Assembly: GCA_017625435.1 (NCBI GenBank) | Contig: JAGAKX010000058.1 | Span: 1-64,000, forward strand | Length of the DNA: 64,000 bases | Direction: 5' to 3' | Origin: Clostridia bacterium | GTDB lineage: Bacteria; Bacillota; Clostridia; Oscillospirales; Acutalibacteraceae | Part shown: in pieces, positions 43,858-54,042 of the stretch | Layout of the letters: each line of letters starts with the position of its first letter | How positions within the stretch are numbered: the stretch's first letter is position 1 | Notes under the pieces: generated by a model | Database searches by the model: none | Seen by the model: only the letters and a program-made list of their open reading frames with translations | What the model was told of the DNA's origin: nothing | Position numbers and translations under genes: made by a program

Positions 43858-44760
43858 ATGGAAACTACAACAGCTGCCGAAATCGTGCAGGATATTCAGA
43901 CAGGCATTTCACAGATAACGGACGTACCCACAAGCCTTGCCGAAACCGGTGAATACGCAAAGAATCTTATAAATCTTCTGCAGGAATTTGCAGTAACCTA
44001 CGGCGGAAAGCTTATAGGCGCTCTGCTTCTTCTCATTATCGGCTTCAAGCTTGCAAACGTAATCACAAAGAAGGCTTCCTCTTCAAAGGCATTCGGCAAA
44101 ATCGACGTATCCACAAGAGGCCTTATCATCAATGTTATAAGCGTACTCATAAAGGTTATTATCGGAATTACCGCTCTTGCAATACTCGGTGTTCCCATGA
44201 CCTCAATGATTGCAGTAATCGGCTCCTGCGGTCTTGCTGTGGGTCTTGCATTACAGGGCTCACTTTCAAATATTGCAGGCGGCTTTATAATTCTTGTTCT
44301 CAAGCCCTTCACCGTGGGCGATTTCATCACCTCGGGCGATATTGCAGGTACGGTTGAGGAAATAAGCATTTTCCATACAAAGATACTTACAGTTGATAAC
44401 AGAAGAATCATCGTGCCCAACTCCTCTATTTCAAATGCAACGCTCACAAATGTATCTGCTCTTAAGGAAAGACGTGTTGACCTTACCTTCACGGCTGCAT
44501 ACCAGAATGACATTGACACCGTCGAAAAGGTTCTTTCGGAGGTTTGCCTGAATCACGCACTTGTGCTTAAGGACCCCGAGCCCTTTGCAAGACTTTCCGC
44601 ACACAAGGACTGTGCTCTCGAATATACCGTAAGAGCCTGGTGCAAGGCAGAGGATTATTGGACTGTTTACTTTGACCTCATAAAGGATGTGAAGCTAGCC
44701 TTTGACAAGAACGGCATCTCAATTCCCTATCCTCAGCTGGATGTTCACACGGACAAATAA
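43858..44760 (+). CDS. MscS-type small-conductance mechanosensitive channel
   Basis: 300 aa. Three N-terminal membrane segments (about 55-145) with the pore helix GLAVGLALQGSLSNIAGGFIIL, then the beta domain starting KPFTVGDFI and containing GTVEEISIFHTKILTVDNRRIIVPNS. Releases osmolytes on hypo-osmotic shock. Start ATG after AAAGGAAAGG. Confidence 0.95.
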   Translation: METTTAAEIVQDIQTGISQITDVPTSLAETGEYAKNLINLLQEFAVTYGGKLIGALLLLIIGFKLANVITKKASSSKAFGKIDVSTRGLIINVISVLIKVIIGITALAILGVPMTSMIAVIGSCGLAVGLALQGSLSNIAGGFIILVLKPFTVGDFITSGDIAGTVEEISIFHTKILTVDNRRIIVPNSSISNATLTNVSALKERRVDLTFTAAYQNDIDTVEKVLSEVCLNHALVLKDPEPFARLSAHKDCALEYTVRAWCKAEDYWTVYFDLIKDVKLAFDKNGISIPYPQLDVHTDK

Positions 44761-44842
44761 GCATTTTTGCTCTGAAACCGGTTTTTTGAAAATAATTTGT
44801 AAACTATTTATTAATAATATAATATATATAGGGAAATAATAT

Positions 44843-44943
44843 TGACACTCTGTCATTTTTTTGGTATCCTAATTAAGCTGCCTGAAAAAAATGACAGGGT
44901 GTCATTTTATGTGCATCAAAAAAAGAAAACTGACAGATTGTCA
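44843..44943 (+). promoter_or_regulatory. Three TGACANNNTGTCA operators before the TetR operon
   Basis: Palindromes at 44843-44855 (TGACACTCTGTCA), 44892-44904 (TGACAGGGTGTCA) and 44931-44943 (TGACAGATTGTCA), differing only in the central triplet. The first overlaps TTGACA (44842-44847) of a promoter with -10 TATCCT (44865-44870). Presumed binding sites of the TetR regulator at 45010. Confidence 0.85.
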
Positions 44944-45009
44944 TTTTTTTTAAGTTTTCTTTAATAATTTATAATTAAAATACAAAAAAACAAAGGAAAC
45001 AGAGTATCA

Positions 45010-45642
45010 ATGGCTCCAATCAGCAAAAAGCTTGAAAAAAAGATGAAAATAATTGATACTGCTTTTTCGCTTTTCAGAGAGCATTCGGTAAATGCCACGG
45101 CAATTGACGATATCGTCAAGGCTGCAGGAATTGCAAGAGGAACCTTTTACCTTTATTTCAAGGACAAAAGCGACCTGCTTGAACAGATAATTCTTTATAA
45201 AAGCACGGAGTATATGAAAGCAGTCCTTAAATCCACTCTTTCCGAGCCCCCCGCAGAAAACGGGGATTTTTACGGAAGAGTAGAGATATTCCTCAACTGC
45301 TTTATTGATTTTCTTATTGAAAACAAGGAAATACTTCCCGTGATGTCAAAGAATCTGTCATCCTGCATAAAGCAGCTTCCCGAGTTCTATGACAGCGAAA
45401 TAGCAGATATATACTGCTCCCTTATTGACCGTATGATGTCATTGGGCTACACCCACGAAACTGCTCATATAACAACGCTTATTATTGTGGATATGACCGG
45501 TAACGTGTGCTCGGATGCGATTATGTACGAAAAGCCCTACCCCATAGAACAAATCCGCGATATTGTGGTGGCCTCCGCAATATCAATCATTAAGAACAAT
45601 GCTGAACTGACAAGAGGTGAAATTCGTGAAACGCTTAACTAA
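45010..45642 (+). CDS. TetR/AcrR-family transcriptional regulator
   Basis: 210 aa. N-terminal HTH (about 10-56): IIDTAFSLFREHSVNATAIDDIVKAAGIARGTFYLYFKDKSDLLEQ. The ligand domain is divergent, as usual. The triple palindrome upstream argues for autoregulation. Its 3' end overlaps the next gene, so it is in one operon with a large membrane protein and a MacB-like exporter, which suggests it controls export in response to a small molecule. Confidence 0.92.
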   Translation: MAPISKKLEKKMKIIDTAFSLFREHSVNATAIDDIVKAAGIARGTFYLYFKDKSDLLEQIILYKSTEYMKAVLKSTLSEPPAENGDFYGRVEIFLNCFIDFLIENKEILPVMSKNLSSCIKQLPEFYDSEIADIYCSLIDRMMSLGYTHETAHITTLIIVDMTGNVCSDAIMYEKPYPIEQIRDIVVASAISIIKNNAELTRGEIRETLN

Positions 45643-48600
45643 ATTCATAGCAACGGTTCTTGTATTTGTGTTGGCTTTCTCCCCCCTTACCGTTTTCAAT
45701 GCAGGTGCGGTGGAGTTTCCCGACGGAATTACAAGAGAGCAGACCGAATCCGTGATACCGAAGCTCAATACCCTTCTGAAGCAGCTTATGGCTTCGGGCG
45801 GAAAGGACACGGATATAAAGGGAATGGTATACGATACCCTTTATAAGGACGAAACCTTAAACGGAATCTTTTCCGCAATATATACCGCCCTCGGAGAAAA
45901 CTCCGATGCACTTACCCTTATCGGTGTGGATATTTCTCCTGCGGCGCTTGCAAAGGCACTTCACGATTATTCTTCTGTTTCAAAAAAAGTGTCCTCCTGT
46001 GCGGATATAAACGCGGTAATTGCCGCTTCAAAGGATTTCAAGTGGAAGGTTTCTTCAAAAAATGAATTCGGCAAGGCTCTGGCGGCAATGCTCAGTCCCT
46101 TCAATGCCCTTCTTAATGCGCTTTTATGCTCGGGCAAGGTATCAATAAATTCCTTCCTTGCAATTCAGGGTGATGACGGCTATCAGAATGTAATTGTGCC
46201 TCTTCTCAAGGCTCTTGACTGTCCCGAGATAATGCCCGGAAATGAATTTGCCGCTTCCGCCGCAAAAAATCAGAATAACATCATAAGAAACATTGTTTCT
46301 ATGGTTTTCGGTGCTGTAGATAAGCTTCTTGAAGACCCCGTTATCGGTCTTACGGAGACACTTCCCAAAATTGCATTATTCCTTGATTCGGGAAAGCTTT
46401 CCGCTTCAATCACGGCACTTTTAGAGCCCATTTCACTTAAGGTAGCAGGGATTCTCACAATTCCCGGAATTGCAGACCTTATTACTTCAGCCGCTGACCT
46501 TGAGGGCAGTCTCAATATCGATGAGCTTCTTGAGAATGTTGACCTTTCCTCTCTTTTAGGTGAGGATGTAAAGCTTCAGATTCCCGAAATCGAGCTCAAA
46601 AAATTAGCTGAATGTGCAACCGAAAACGGCGGTGCTTATACCGTTGACAGAGCTTCGGCATTTGTTGTTATTATGGACTTCCTCTTTGAAACGGTGAAGC
46701 TCAACAAGGACAGCCTCGGCACCATAATGGGCGGCAGCGATATGATAAAGATGCTCGACCCCCTTCTCAGCAAATCAAATGACGAGCTTATTAAGACAGT
46801 TGTCACACTTTTCTCTATGACCTCTGCTCCGCAGAACAATTATCAATGGGTGTATCCCGGAATCACACAGACATTTGTTACCTACACACCCACGCTTACG
46901 GCTGACGATTATCTTAAGTACCTTGACAAGGTTGACCCTCTTCTTACGGATTTCGTCAAGGAATCCGACCCCGAGGGCACAATAGAAAATGAAATCAAAA
47001 AGGCGATTTATTCCAACTCTCTTGTAACAGAGCTTGTTGTGGGAATTTTCTCACTTTTAGGAAGTGAAGAAACCGCTCCCCTTTTCGCACTTCTGGGAAT
47101 GGATGTAACCCCCAAGGGTGTTGCCGATTCCATTAACAAATACTACCCCTACACCGCAAAGCAGCTCTACCGCTTTACTTCATGGGAGAGACTTAAGGGC
47201 AGCTACCTTTCCTGGGGCTTCTATGACGGTGACAAGGCAGGCTTCCAGAGAGCAATAACAAGAGTACTCACCCCCTTTGTTCCCCTTCTTTCCTGCGTGC
47301 TTGCAGGTCAGAATGTGACACTTATGGACAGCATCACAATTCCCGGTGCTGACGGCTATAACACCGCAATTATTCCTCTTTTAGAGGCTCTCGGCTGTAA
47401 CAGCGAGGATATAAAGACCTTCCGTCAGTATCAGACAGGTGCGGGAACAACATCGGTTATTACCGACATTCTGGAGCCCGTGACAGGTCTTATTGACCGC
47501 CTGGCAGCTTCTCCCGTAAAGACTGCCTGTTCAATACTTCCCAATGTCATTTACTTTATGGAATCGGGGCTTATGAACGGCGTTATCGAGAATATGATTT
47601 ACCCCGTAAAATATATGCTTGATACTGCAGGTATGGGCGATATGCTCACCTCTGCTTTCAAGGATATGGGTGAACTTGATATCAACTCCCTTATGGGTGA
47701 GCTCACAAAGAATACGGACCTCGGAATCAAGCTTCCCGAGCTTGATATAAAGGCTCTCGGTACTCTCGGCACTCCGACAGCCCTTACAAGTAAAAGAGAG
47801 GCAAACGGTGCTTATGCTCAGTATACCTACATTACTGCTGACGCACCTGCAGTATTCCTCACAATTTTAAGATATCTCGTGACTGCAATTTCCATGGAAG
47901 AAAACAGCGGTCTTCTTACAGGGCTTATGGGCAGCGAAGGCGGCTCCTCCACAGAGGGTATGCCTGATATGTTCGCTATGTATGCCGGTAATATCACGGA
48001 AAAATTCAAGGAAATGTCCAACGATGAGATAATTGAATGGCTCTGCGACCTGCTTTTCAGCGACCCGCCCGTTGCGGAATTGCCCGACGAGAATGAAGAA
48101 ATCCCCACAATTATTTATGAAGAAGAATTCCGGCTTTCAACTACCGCAAAGCTTCTTATAGTTCTCGGTGTTATTGCTGTTTTAGCTCTTATTTACTACA
48201 TTCTTTCAGTTACCGGAAAGCTTGACAACATTAAGCTCAAGCGCAGAAAGAAGCAGGAAATGAAGAGAAGAGCAGAAGAAAGCAAGAAGCTCATAAAGGC
48301 AGGCGGTGTTGCGGTTGACGGTATGACCGAGGCACCCGGTAAAAAGAAAAAGGCTTCTAAAGCTCCGAAGGCACCCGTAAAGACGCCTCCCGTTTTAACT
48401 GAAGCTCCCGTGAAGGCTGAGGCTCCCGTGAAGACCGAGCCTCCCGTGAAGGCTGAAGCTCCCGTAAGTGCTGAGCCCTCAGAAGAAATCCTTTTTACAG
48501 CTCCCAAGAAGACGGAAAGTCCTGCAGAAAAACCCGAGCCCGCAGAAAGTATAATTTACACGGAAGAGGCTCTTAAAATCATTGCAAAGCAGGCTCAGAA

Positions 48601-48838
48601 AGCCGACAAGCCTAAGAGCGAACGAGCAATCGCCCGCCAGGAAAAGATTATAGAAAGCAACGAAAAGAAGGCTGAAAAGAGATCTCAGGCTAAGCTTCCC
48701 GATGAAAAGGCTCAGGAAAAGCTTATGAAGAGAAAGCTTTCCGCAGAAAAGAAAGCCCGCAAAAACGAGCTTAAGATTCAGAAGCATTACGAAAAAGCCA
48801 AGAGACAGGCTGAAAAGAAGAAGAACAAGAAGAAATAA
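45626..48838 (+). CDS. Large secreted membrane-anchored protein with duplicated domain
   Basis: 1070 aa, family not recognised. Signal peptide (MKRLTKFIATVLVFVLAF...). Residues about 70-400 and 440-800 are two copies of one helical domain; both carry 'LxGxDxxPxxxAxxl', 'xFxxALxxxLxPFxxLLxxxLxG', 'GxDGYxxxIxPLLxALxC' and a DPVIGL/SPVKTA motif. One membrane helix at about 835-855, then a cytoplasmic tail of about 200 residues rich in Lys, Ala, Pro and Glu with APVKAEAPVKTEPPVK repeats. Starts at GTG 45626, five bases after AGAGGTGA inside tetR. Sits directly before a MacB-like transporter, so it may be its extracellular partner. Confidence 0.8.
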   Translation: MKRLTKFIATVLVFVLAFSPLTVFNAGAVEFPDGITREQTESVIPKLNTLLKQLMASGGKDTDIKGMVYDTLYKDETLNGIFSAIYTALGENSDALTLIGVDISPAALAKALHDYSSVSKKVSSCADINAVIAASKDFKWKVSSKNEFGKALAAMLSPFNALLNALLCSGKVSINSFLAIQGDDGYQNVIVPLLKALDCPEIMPGNEFAASAAKNQNNIIRNIVSMVFGAVDKLLEDPVIGLTETLPKIALFLDSGKLSASITALLEPISLKVAGILTIPGIADLITSAADLEGSLNIDELLENVDLSSLLGEDVKLQIPEIELKKLAECATENGGAYTVDRASAFVVIMDFLFETVKLNKDSLGTIMGGSDMIKMLDPLLSKSNDELIKTVVTLFSMTSAPQNNYQWVYPGITQTFVTYTPTLTADDYLKYLDKVDPLLTDFVKESDPEGTIENEIKKAIYSNSLVTELVVGIFSLLGSEETAPLFALLGMDVTPKGVADSINKYYPYTAKQLYRFTSWERLKGSYLSWGFYDGDKAGFQRAITRVLTPFVPLLSCVLAGQNVTLMDSITIPGADGYNTAIIPLLEALGCNSEDIKTFRQYQTGAGTTSVITDILEPVTGLIDRLAASPVKTACSILPNVIYFMESGLMNGVIENMIYPVKYMLDTAGMGDMLTSAFKDMGELDINSLMGELTKNTDLGIKLPELDIKALGTLGTPTALTSKREANGAYAQYTYITADAPAVFLTILRYLVTAISMEENSGLLTGLMGSEGGSSTEGMPDMFAMYAGNITEKFKEMSNDEIIEWLCDLLFSDPPVAELPDENEEIPTIIYEEEFRLSTTAKLLIVLGVIAVLALIYYILSVTGKLDNIKLKRRKKQEMKRRAEESKKLIKAGGVAVDGMTEAPGKKKKASKAPKAPVKTPPVLTEAPVKAEAPVKTEPPVKAEAPVSAEPSEEILFTAPKKTESPAEKPEPAESIIYTEEALKIIAKQAQKADKPKSERAIARQEKIIESNEKKAEKRSQAKLPDEKAQEKLMKRKLSAEKKARKNELKIQKHYEKAKRQAEKKKNKKK

Positions 48839-48858
48839 TCAGGGAGGGAATTGACAGA

Positions 48859-51633
48859 ATGCTTGTACTGAAAAATATTGTAAAAGACTACGTTGCGGGC
48901 GATACTACGGTACGTGCCCTCAAGGGTATAAACATCAACTTCAGAGAAAATGAATTCGTTGCAATTCTCGGTCCTTCGGGATGCGGTAAGACCACTATGC
49001 TTAATATCATAGGCGGTCTTGACAGATACACCTCGGGCGACCTTGTAATCAACGGAAAATCAACAAAGGACTTTACGGATGCCGACTGGGACACCTACAG
49101 AAACCATTCAATCGGCTTCGTGTTCCAGAGCTATAACCTTATCCCCCATCAGACGGTTCTTGCAAACGTTGAGCTTGCACTTACCCTCTCGGGTGTTTCC
49201 AAGAAGGAAAGAAAAGAAAGAGCTATAAAGGCTCTCGAGCAGGTGGGTCTCGGCGAACAGATTTACAAGAAGCCCAGCCAGATGTCGGGCGGTCAGATGC
49301 AGAGAGTTGCAATTGCCCGTGCACTTATAAATAATCCCGATATTCTTCTTGCCGACGAGCCCACAGGTGCTCTTGATACGGAAACCAGCGTGCAGATTAT
49401 GGAAATCCTCAAGGAAATTTCCAAGGATAAGCTCATAATAATGGTTACTCACAACCCCGACCTTGCACACGAGTATTCCACAAGAATCATAAGCTGTCTT
49501 GACGGTGAGATTACAGACGACACAAATCCCTTCAAGCCCACAGAGGAAGACAGAAAGGCAGAAACAGAAAAGAGAATTGAAGAGGAAAAGAAGGGCAAGA
49601 AGCCTTCAATGTCAATGGGCACGGCATTCTCCCTTTCCCTTCGTAACCTTGTTACCAAGAAGGCAAGAACCTTCCTTACAGCCTTTGCCGGCAGTATCGG
49701 TATTATCGGTATTTCTCTTGTTCTTGCACTTTCAACGGGTATCGAAAACTACATTGACAAGATGCAGAACGACCTTCTTCTTGCAATGCCCGTTTCCGTT
49801 GAAAAAGAAGCAATTGATATGAACAATGTTATGGGCGCACTTATGGACCTGGGCTCTACTATGCTGGAAACGGACCACGACCTTGACCAGATTTACGTAA
49901 ACTCAACCTTTACGGAAATGGTCAACACCTTTATTTCGCAGTCCACAGCCAACAACCTTAAATCATACAGACAGTATATTGAAGACAACCGCGAGAGATT
50001 CGACGAGCTCTGCAACGACATTCAGTATAAGTATGAAACTCCCCTTAACATCTATAAGGAGGATACCTCTGCAGGTATTATTCAGGTTAACCCCAACGCA
50101 ATGCTCGATACTCTTATGGGCTCAACACAGCAGACGGGCTCAATGGCTACCATGACTAATTCAATGACCAATATGTTCTCCTCCTCAATCACAAACTCCT
50201 GGGTTGAGCTTATCGGAGACAATGAGCTTCTTTCACAGCAGTATGAGCTTGTAACGGGCAGACTTCCCGAAGCTTATAACGAGGTTGTTCTTATCGTTGA
50301 CAAAAACAACGAAATAAACGAAATGGTTATGTATGCTTTAGGTCTCAAGGACCAGTCGAAGTTTATGGAAGATATGGTCAATATGATGGCTTCAGGCGGC
50401 GAAACGGATACCACAATCGTTGACCAGTACACCTACGACGATATTCTTAATATGAAGTTCAGACTTGTGCTTAATCACCAGTACTTCGTAAAGGACAAGG
50501 AAACAGGTCTCTGGAACGACCAGAGAAACAATATCTACTATGTAAAGCAGCTTATTGAGCAGGGCTTACAGATAAATATTGTTGGTATTTTAAGACCCGA
50601 TCCCAACAACATTATGTCAACGGGTATGGGCAGCATCGGCTACAGAACAGACCTTATGGACTATGCACTTGAGACTACCCTTAACAGCGAAATTGTTAAG
50701 GAACAGCTCGCAAACCCCGAAACCGATGTGCTTACCGGACTTCAGTTCACAAATCTTACGGTCAATGACTTCTCTCTTGCAGATATCGACCTTTCAATCA
50801 TTGATTTCCAGTATCTTGACCTTACTCCCTTTATGAGCCTTATGGAGGGCATCGACCTTTCACAGATTGATATTCTTAACCTCAATATCGCGGACCTTAT
50901 TGATTTCAGCGATATGACAGACCTTAAGAAAAAGCTTATGGAAGGCTTCCTTTCCGACGAGCAGGTAATCGCCTTCAAGCAGGCTTACATTGACACTCTC
51001 AATGCTCAGTGCTCACTTGAAAAGACTTATGCTTCTATCGGTTATTCATCAGTTGATGCACCCTCTTCAATTTACCTCTATCCCAAGTCATTTGAGGCTA
51101 AGGACGAGATAAATACAATGACTACCTACTACAACGAAAAGATGGTTGAGCAGGGACATCTGGGCTACACCGTAACCCTTACAGACATCATCGGTATGCT
51201 TATGTCCACAATCACAAGCGTGCTTAACATCGTTACCGTTGTTCTTGTCTGCTTCGTTGCAATTTCACTTGTTGTATCATCAATTATGATTGGTATAATC
51301 ACCTATATTTCAGTTCTTGAAAGAACAAAGGAAATCGGTATCCTTCGTTCAATCGGCGCCTCTAAGGGCGATATTTCAAGAGTTTTCAACGCAGAAACTG
51401 TTACTATAGGATTGGGAGCCGGTGTCTTCGGTATTCTGACCACGCTGATTCTGGAAATCCCCATAAATCTGATGCTCAAGTACCTGACCCATACGGGTGC
51501 GGCGGCACAGCTTCCCGTGGGTGCGGCTATTGCTCTTGTGGCAATCAGCGTAACGCTTACCTTCGTTGCAGGTCTTATCCCCTCCTCCATCGCAGCTAAG
51601 AAGGACCCCGTAGAAGCATTAAGAAGCGAATAA
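48859..51633 (+). CDS. MacB-like ABC transporter (fused ATPase and FtsX permease)
   Basis: 924 aa. Residues 1-225 are a LolD/MacB-type ATPase (GPSGCGKTT, LSGGQ variant MSGGQMQR, LLADEPTGALD, VTHNPD). Membrane helices occur near 270 and in the last 170 residues (FtsX domain with YISVLERTKEIGILRSIGASKGDI). Between lies a large extracellular domain of about 460 residues. Such type VII ABC proteins do mechanotransmission or export rather than classical transport. 20 bp after the duplicated membrane protein, same operon as tetR. Confidence 0.93.
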   Translation: MLVLKNIVKDYVAGDTTVRALKGININFRENEFVAILGPSGCGKTTMLNIIGGLDRYTSGDLVINGKSTKDFTDADWDTYRNHSIGFVFQSYNLIPHQTVLANVELALTLSGVSKKERKERAIKALEQVGLGEQIYKKPSQMSGGQMQRVAIARALINNPDILLADEPTGALDTETSVQIMEILKEISKDKLIIMVTHNPDLAHEYSTRIISCLDGEITDDTNPFKPTEEDRKAETEKRIEEEKKGKKPSMSMGTAFSLSLRNLVTKKARTFLTAFAGSIGIIGISLVLALSTGIENYIDKMQNDLLLAMPVSVEKEAIDMNNVMGALMDLGSTMLETDHDLDQIYVNSTFTEMVNTFISQSTANNLKSYRQYIEDNRERFDELCNDIQYKYETPLNIYKEDTSAGIIQVNPNAMLDTLMGSTQQTGSMATMTNSMTNMFSSSITNSWVELIGDNELLSQQYELVTGRLPEAYNEVVLIVDKNNEINEMVMYALGLKDQSKFMEDMVNMMASGGETDTTIVDQYTYDDILNMKFRLVLNHQYFVKDKETGLWNDQRNNIYYVKQLIEQGLQINIVGILRPDPNNIMSTGMGSIGYRTDLMDYALETTLNSEIVKEQLANPETDVLTGLQFTNLTVNDFSLADIDLSIIDFQYLDLTPFMSLMEGIDLSQIDILNLNIADLIDFSDMTDLKKKLMEGFLSDEQVIAFKQAYIDTLNAQCSLEKTYASIGYSSVDAPSSIYLYPKSFEAKDEINTMTTYYNEKMVEQGHLGYTVTLTDIIGMLMSTITSVLNIVTVVLVCFVAISLVVSSIMIGIITYISVLERTKEIGILRSIGASKGDISRVFNAETVTIGLGAGVFGILTTLILEIPINLMLKYLTHTGAAAQLPVGAAIALVAISVTLTFVAGLIPSSIAAKKDPVEALRSE

Positions 51634-51673
51634 ACGGCGCACAATTTTTCCGTATTTGATACACAAATCAAAA

Positions 51674-51716
51674 GGGTATCAACCACCATTCACAGTGGTT
51701 GATACCCATATTTTTT
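51674..51716 (+). terminator. Terminator of the TetR-MacB operon
   Basis: A 13-bp perfect stem GGGTATCAACCAC / GTGGTTGATACCC followed by ATATTTTTT. Confidence 0.93.
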
Positions 51717-51763
51717 GTCAAAAGCAGATAACTCATAATTTAGATGCCCGGCTGCCCTTACAT

Positions 51764-51913
51764 TGTAGGGGAGGGCGTCCTCGACCTCCCGTCGGTAGTT
51801 AGTTTAATTATAGAAAGAAGTTCATTAAGAGGCACATTTTTGCGGTTTCAGTATCTTTTTATCAGCATTTTATTTTTGTGCGTGGCGGGACGTCGAGGAC
51901 GCCGTCCCCTACA
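51764..51913. repeat. MITE-like element 5 (TGTAGGGG type)
   Basis: 150 bp. Left end TGTAGGGGAGGGCGTCCTCG, right end GAGGACGCCGTCCCCTACA. Interior GAGGCACATTTTT at 51829-51841, as in copy 4. Confidence 0.8.
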
Positions 51914-51967
51914 GGCAAAAATTTAATTTGCCTGCTAAATTATGATTTAACTGCATAAACAGAAAAT

Positions 51968-52000
51968 GGGTATCAACCGCAGAGAATGCGGCAGATACCC
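51968..52000 (-). terminator. Terminator of the NhaC-family gene
   Basis: GGGTATC...CCGCA / TGCGG...GATACCC, followed on the minus strand by ATTTTCTGTTT. The outer stem matches the terminator at 51674. Confidence 0.75.
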
Positions 52001-52061
52001 TTGTGTTAATTTATGTGCTTAAAGACGGTTAATTATGCCTTCTTTTCTTATGCCTTTTTTC

Positions 52062-53948
52062 TTATGCCTTCTTTCCGGTGAGGACCTTAATGGCAAAGAG
52101 TGTGCCTACCATAAGAACTGCACCAATAGGAAGGGCGATATACCAATGAGGAACAAAGCCTGCAATGATGTATGTTACGAATGAAACACCTGCAACCGTG
52201 AGAGCATAGGGAAGCTGAGTTGAAACGTGGTTGAGGTGGTCACACTGACCGCCGGCTGATGCCATAATTGTTGTATCGGAGATGGGTGAGCAATGGTCGC
52301 CGCAAACCGCACCTGCCATACAAGCAGAAATGGAAACTATCATAAGAGGATTGCCTGCTTCGAAAACGCTGAGCACGATGGGGATAAGAATACCGAATGT
52401 ACCCCAGGATGTACCTGTTGCGAAGGAAAGACCAACGGCAATAACGAAGATAATAGCGGGAAGGAATGCCTGAAGAGCACCTGCGCTGCCTTCAACGAGC
52501 TGAGAAATGAAAATCTTAGCGCCGAGGCTGTCTGTCATAGCCTTAAGTGTCCATGCACAGGTAAGAATAAGGATAGCGGGAACCATAGCCTTGAAGCCTT
52601 CGGGGAGAGATGCCATAGCTTCCTTGAAGGAGATAACGCGTCTTATAAGAAGGTAAACAATTGTAAATACTATTGCAATAGCGGAGCCGATAACAAGACC
52701 GACGGAAGCATCGGAATTTGAGAATGCCTCAATAAAGCCTGTGCCCTCAAAGAATTCGCCTGAGTAAATCATACCGAATACACAGCAGATAATAAGAACA
52801 ACAACGGGAAGAACAAGGTCAATAACCTTACCCTTGGGATTAGATTCAACCTCGCTGCTCTCAACCTTTGTACCGCTTGTATAAAGGTCGCCGTTAAGCT
52901 TAGCATTCATTTCGTGAAGCTTCATGGGGCCGTAATCGAACTTTGCAACTGCAATAACAATCATCATAATGATTGTGAAAATAGCGTAGAAGTTATAGGG
53001 AATGGCCTGAATGAAAAGGCTCATACCGCTGTCTGCACCTGCACCTCTTGCGAAGCCTGCAACTGCTGCAGCCCAGGAAGAAATGGGAGCGATAATACAA
53101 ATGGGAGCGGCTGTAGCGTCAATGATATAGGAGAGCTTTGCGCGGGAAATCTTCTGCTGATCAGCAACGGGACGCATAACCGAGCCTACAGTAAGGCAGT
53201 TAAAGTAGTCGTCAATGAAGATAAGACAGCCGAGAAGGATTGTTGCAAGCTGAGTGCCGACTCTGGACTTGATGTGAGCAGTAGCCCAACGTCCGAAAGC
53301 GGCAGAGCCGCCTGCCTTGTTCATCATAGCAACAAGAGCACCGAGAAGAACAAGGAATATGAGAATACCCATATTGTAGCTGTCGGAAAGGCTTGCTACG
53401 AAGCCGTCAAAGAGAACGTGGTTAATAGCTGTTTCAAAGTTACCGCCGGCATAAATGAAGCCGCCCACTACGATACCGATAATAAGAGAGGAATAAACCT
53501 CCTTGGTAATAAGAGCGAGAACGATAGCAATTATGGGAGCAAGAAGTGCTGCCCATGTAGCGTAAGAGCCGATGCCTTCGCGTACCTTGGCAAGAGCTGT
53601 TTCAATGTGCTCCTTGAAGCCGGGGTCGTTTGTGAGGTTGTCTGCATAAGCATCAACGTAAGCTGCAGCAGAATCACCGTCTGTAAGGTCGTAATCAGTT
53701 ACTTCACCGTCAACATCAACAGAGAATACGGCGGATTCCTCCGTGCCTGTTGTAAGAACGGCATCCTCAGCAGGTGCATCTGTGCCTTCCTTGGTTTCAT
53801 CCTCTGCAGGTACTGTTTCCTCTGCTGCAGTTGTATCTGCATCGGGTGCTGCAACAGGGTCTGCTGCCGTTGCCCCTGCTGTTATGAGCATAAAGCAGGA
53901 GAACATAAGCGCAATAATCATACAGAGAAGCTTTTTGCGTGTGTTCAT
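52062..53948 (-). CDS. NhaC-family transporter, probable lysine carrier (LysW-like)
   Basis: 628 aa. Residues 1-28 form a signal peptide, 29-125 an acidic extracellular region rich in Ala, Glu, Asp and Thr, then eleven or so membrane segments of the NhaC superfamily (GCLIFIDDYFNCLTVGSVMRP, DATAAPICIIAPISSW, GDHCSPISDTTIMAS). NhaC proteins are annotated as Na+/H+ antiporters, but members under lysine riboswitches were predicted as lysine transporters (LysW), and a lysine riboswitch lies directly upstream here. The acidic secreted head is unusual for the family. Start ATG after AAAGGATG. Confidence 0.88.
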   Translation of the reverse strand: MNTRKKLLCMIIALMFSCFMLITAGATAADPVAAPDADTTAAEETVPAEDETKEGTDAPAEDAVLTTGTEESAVFSVDVDGEVTDYDLTDGDSAAAYVDAYADNLTNDPGFKEHIETALAKVREGIGSYATWAALLAPIIAIVLALITKEVYSSLIIGIVVGGFIYAGGNFETAINHVLFDGFVASLSDSYNMGILIFLVLLGALVAMMNKAGGSAAFGRWATAHIKSRVGTQLATILLGCLIFIDDYFNCLTVGSVMRPVADQQKISRAKLSYIIDATAAPICIIAPISSWAAAVAGFARGAGADSGMSLFIQAIPYNFYAIFTIIMMIVIAVAKFDYGPMKLHEMNAKLNGDLYTSGTKVESSEVESNPKGKVIDLVLPVVVLIICCVFGMIYSGEFFEGTGFIEAFSNSDASVGLVIGSAIAIVFTIVYLLIRRVISFKEAMASLPEGFKAMVPAILILTCAWTLKAMTDSLGAKIFISQLVEGSAGALQAFLPAIIFVIAVGLSFATGTSWGTFGILIPIVLSVFEAGNPLMIVSISACMAGAVCGDHCSPISDTTIMASAGGQCDHLNHVSTQLPYALTVAGVSFVTYIIAGFVPHWYIALPIGAVLMVGTLFAIKVLTGKKA

Positions 53949-53992
53949 AATAACATCCTTTCATTTTTGAGAATTTTCAGAAAATATGACAG

Positions 53993-54032
53993 AAAAAAAT
54001 ACGGCTACGGCTGTGAAAAACAAGTCGTAACC
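53993..54032 (-). terminator. Riboswitch expression-platform terminator
   Basis: Minus strand GGTTACGAC / GCCGTAGCC (one G.U pair and one mismatch) followed by GTATTTTTTT. It sits between the lysine aptamer and the transporter start, so lysine binding should stop transcription. Confidence 0.8.
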
Positions 54033-54042
54033 GAAAAAAGTC

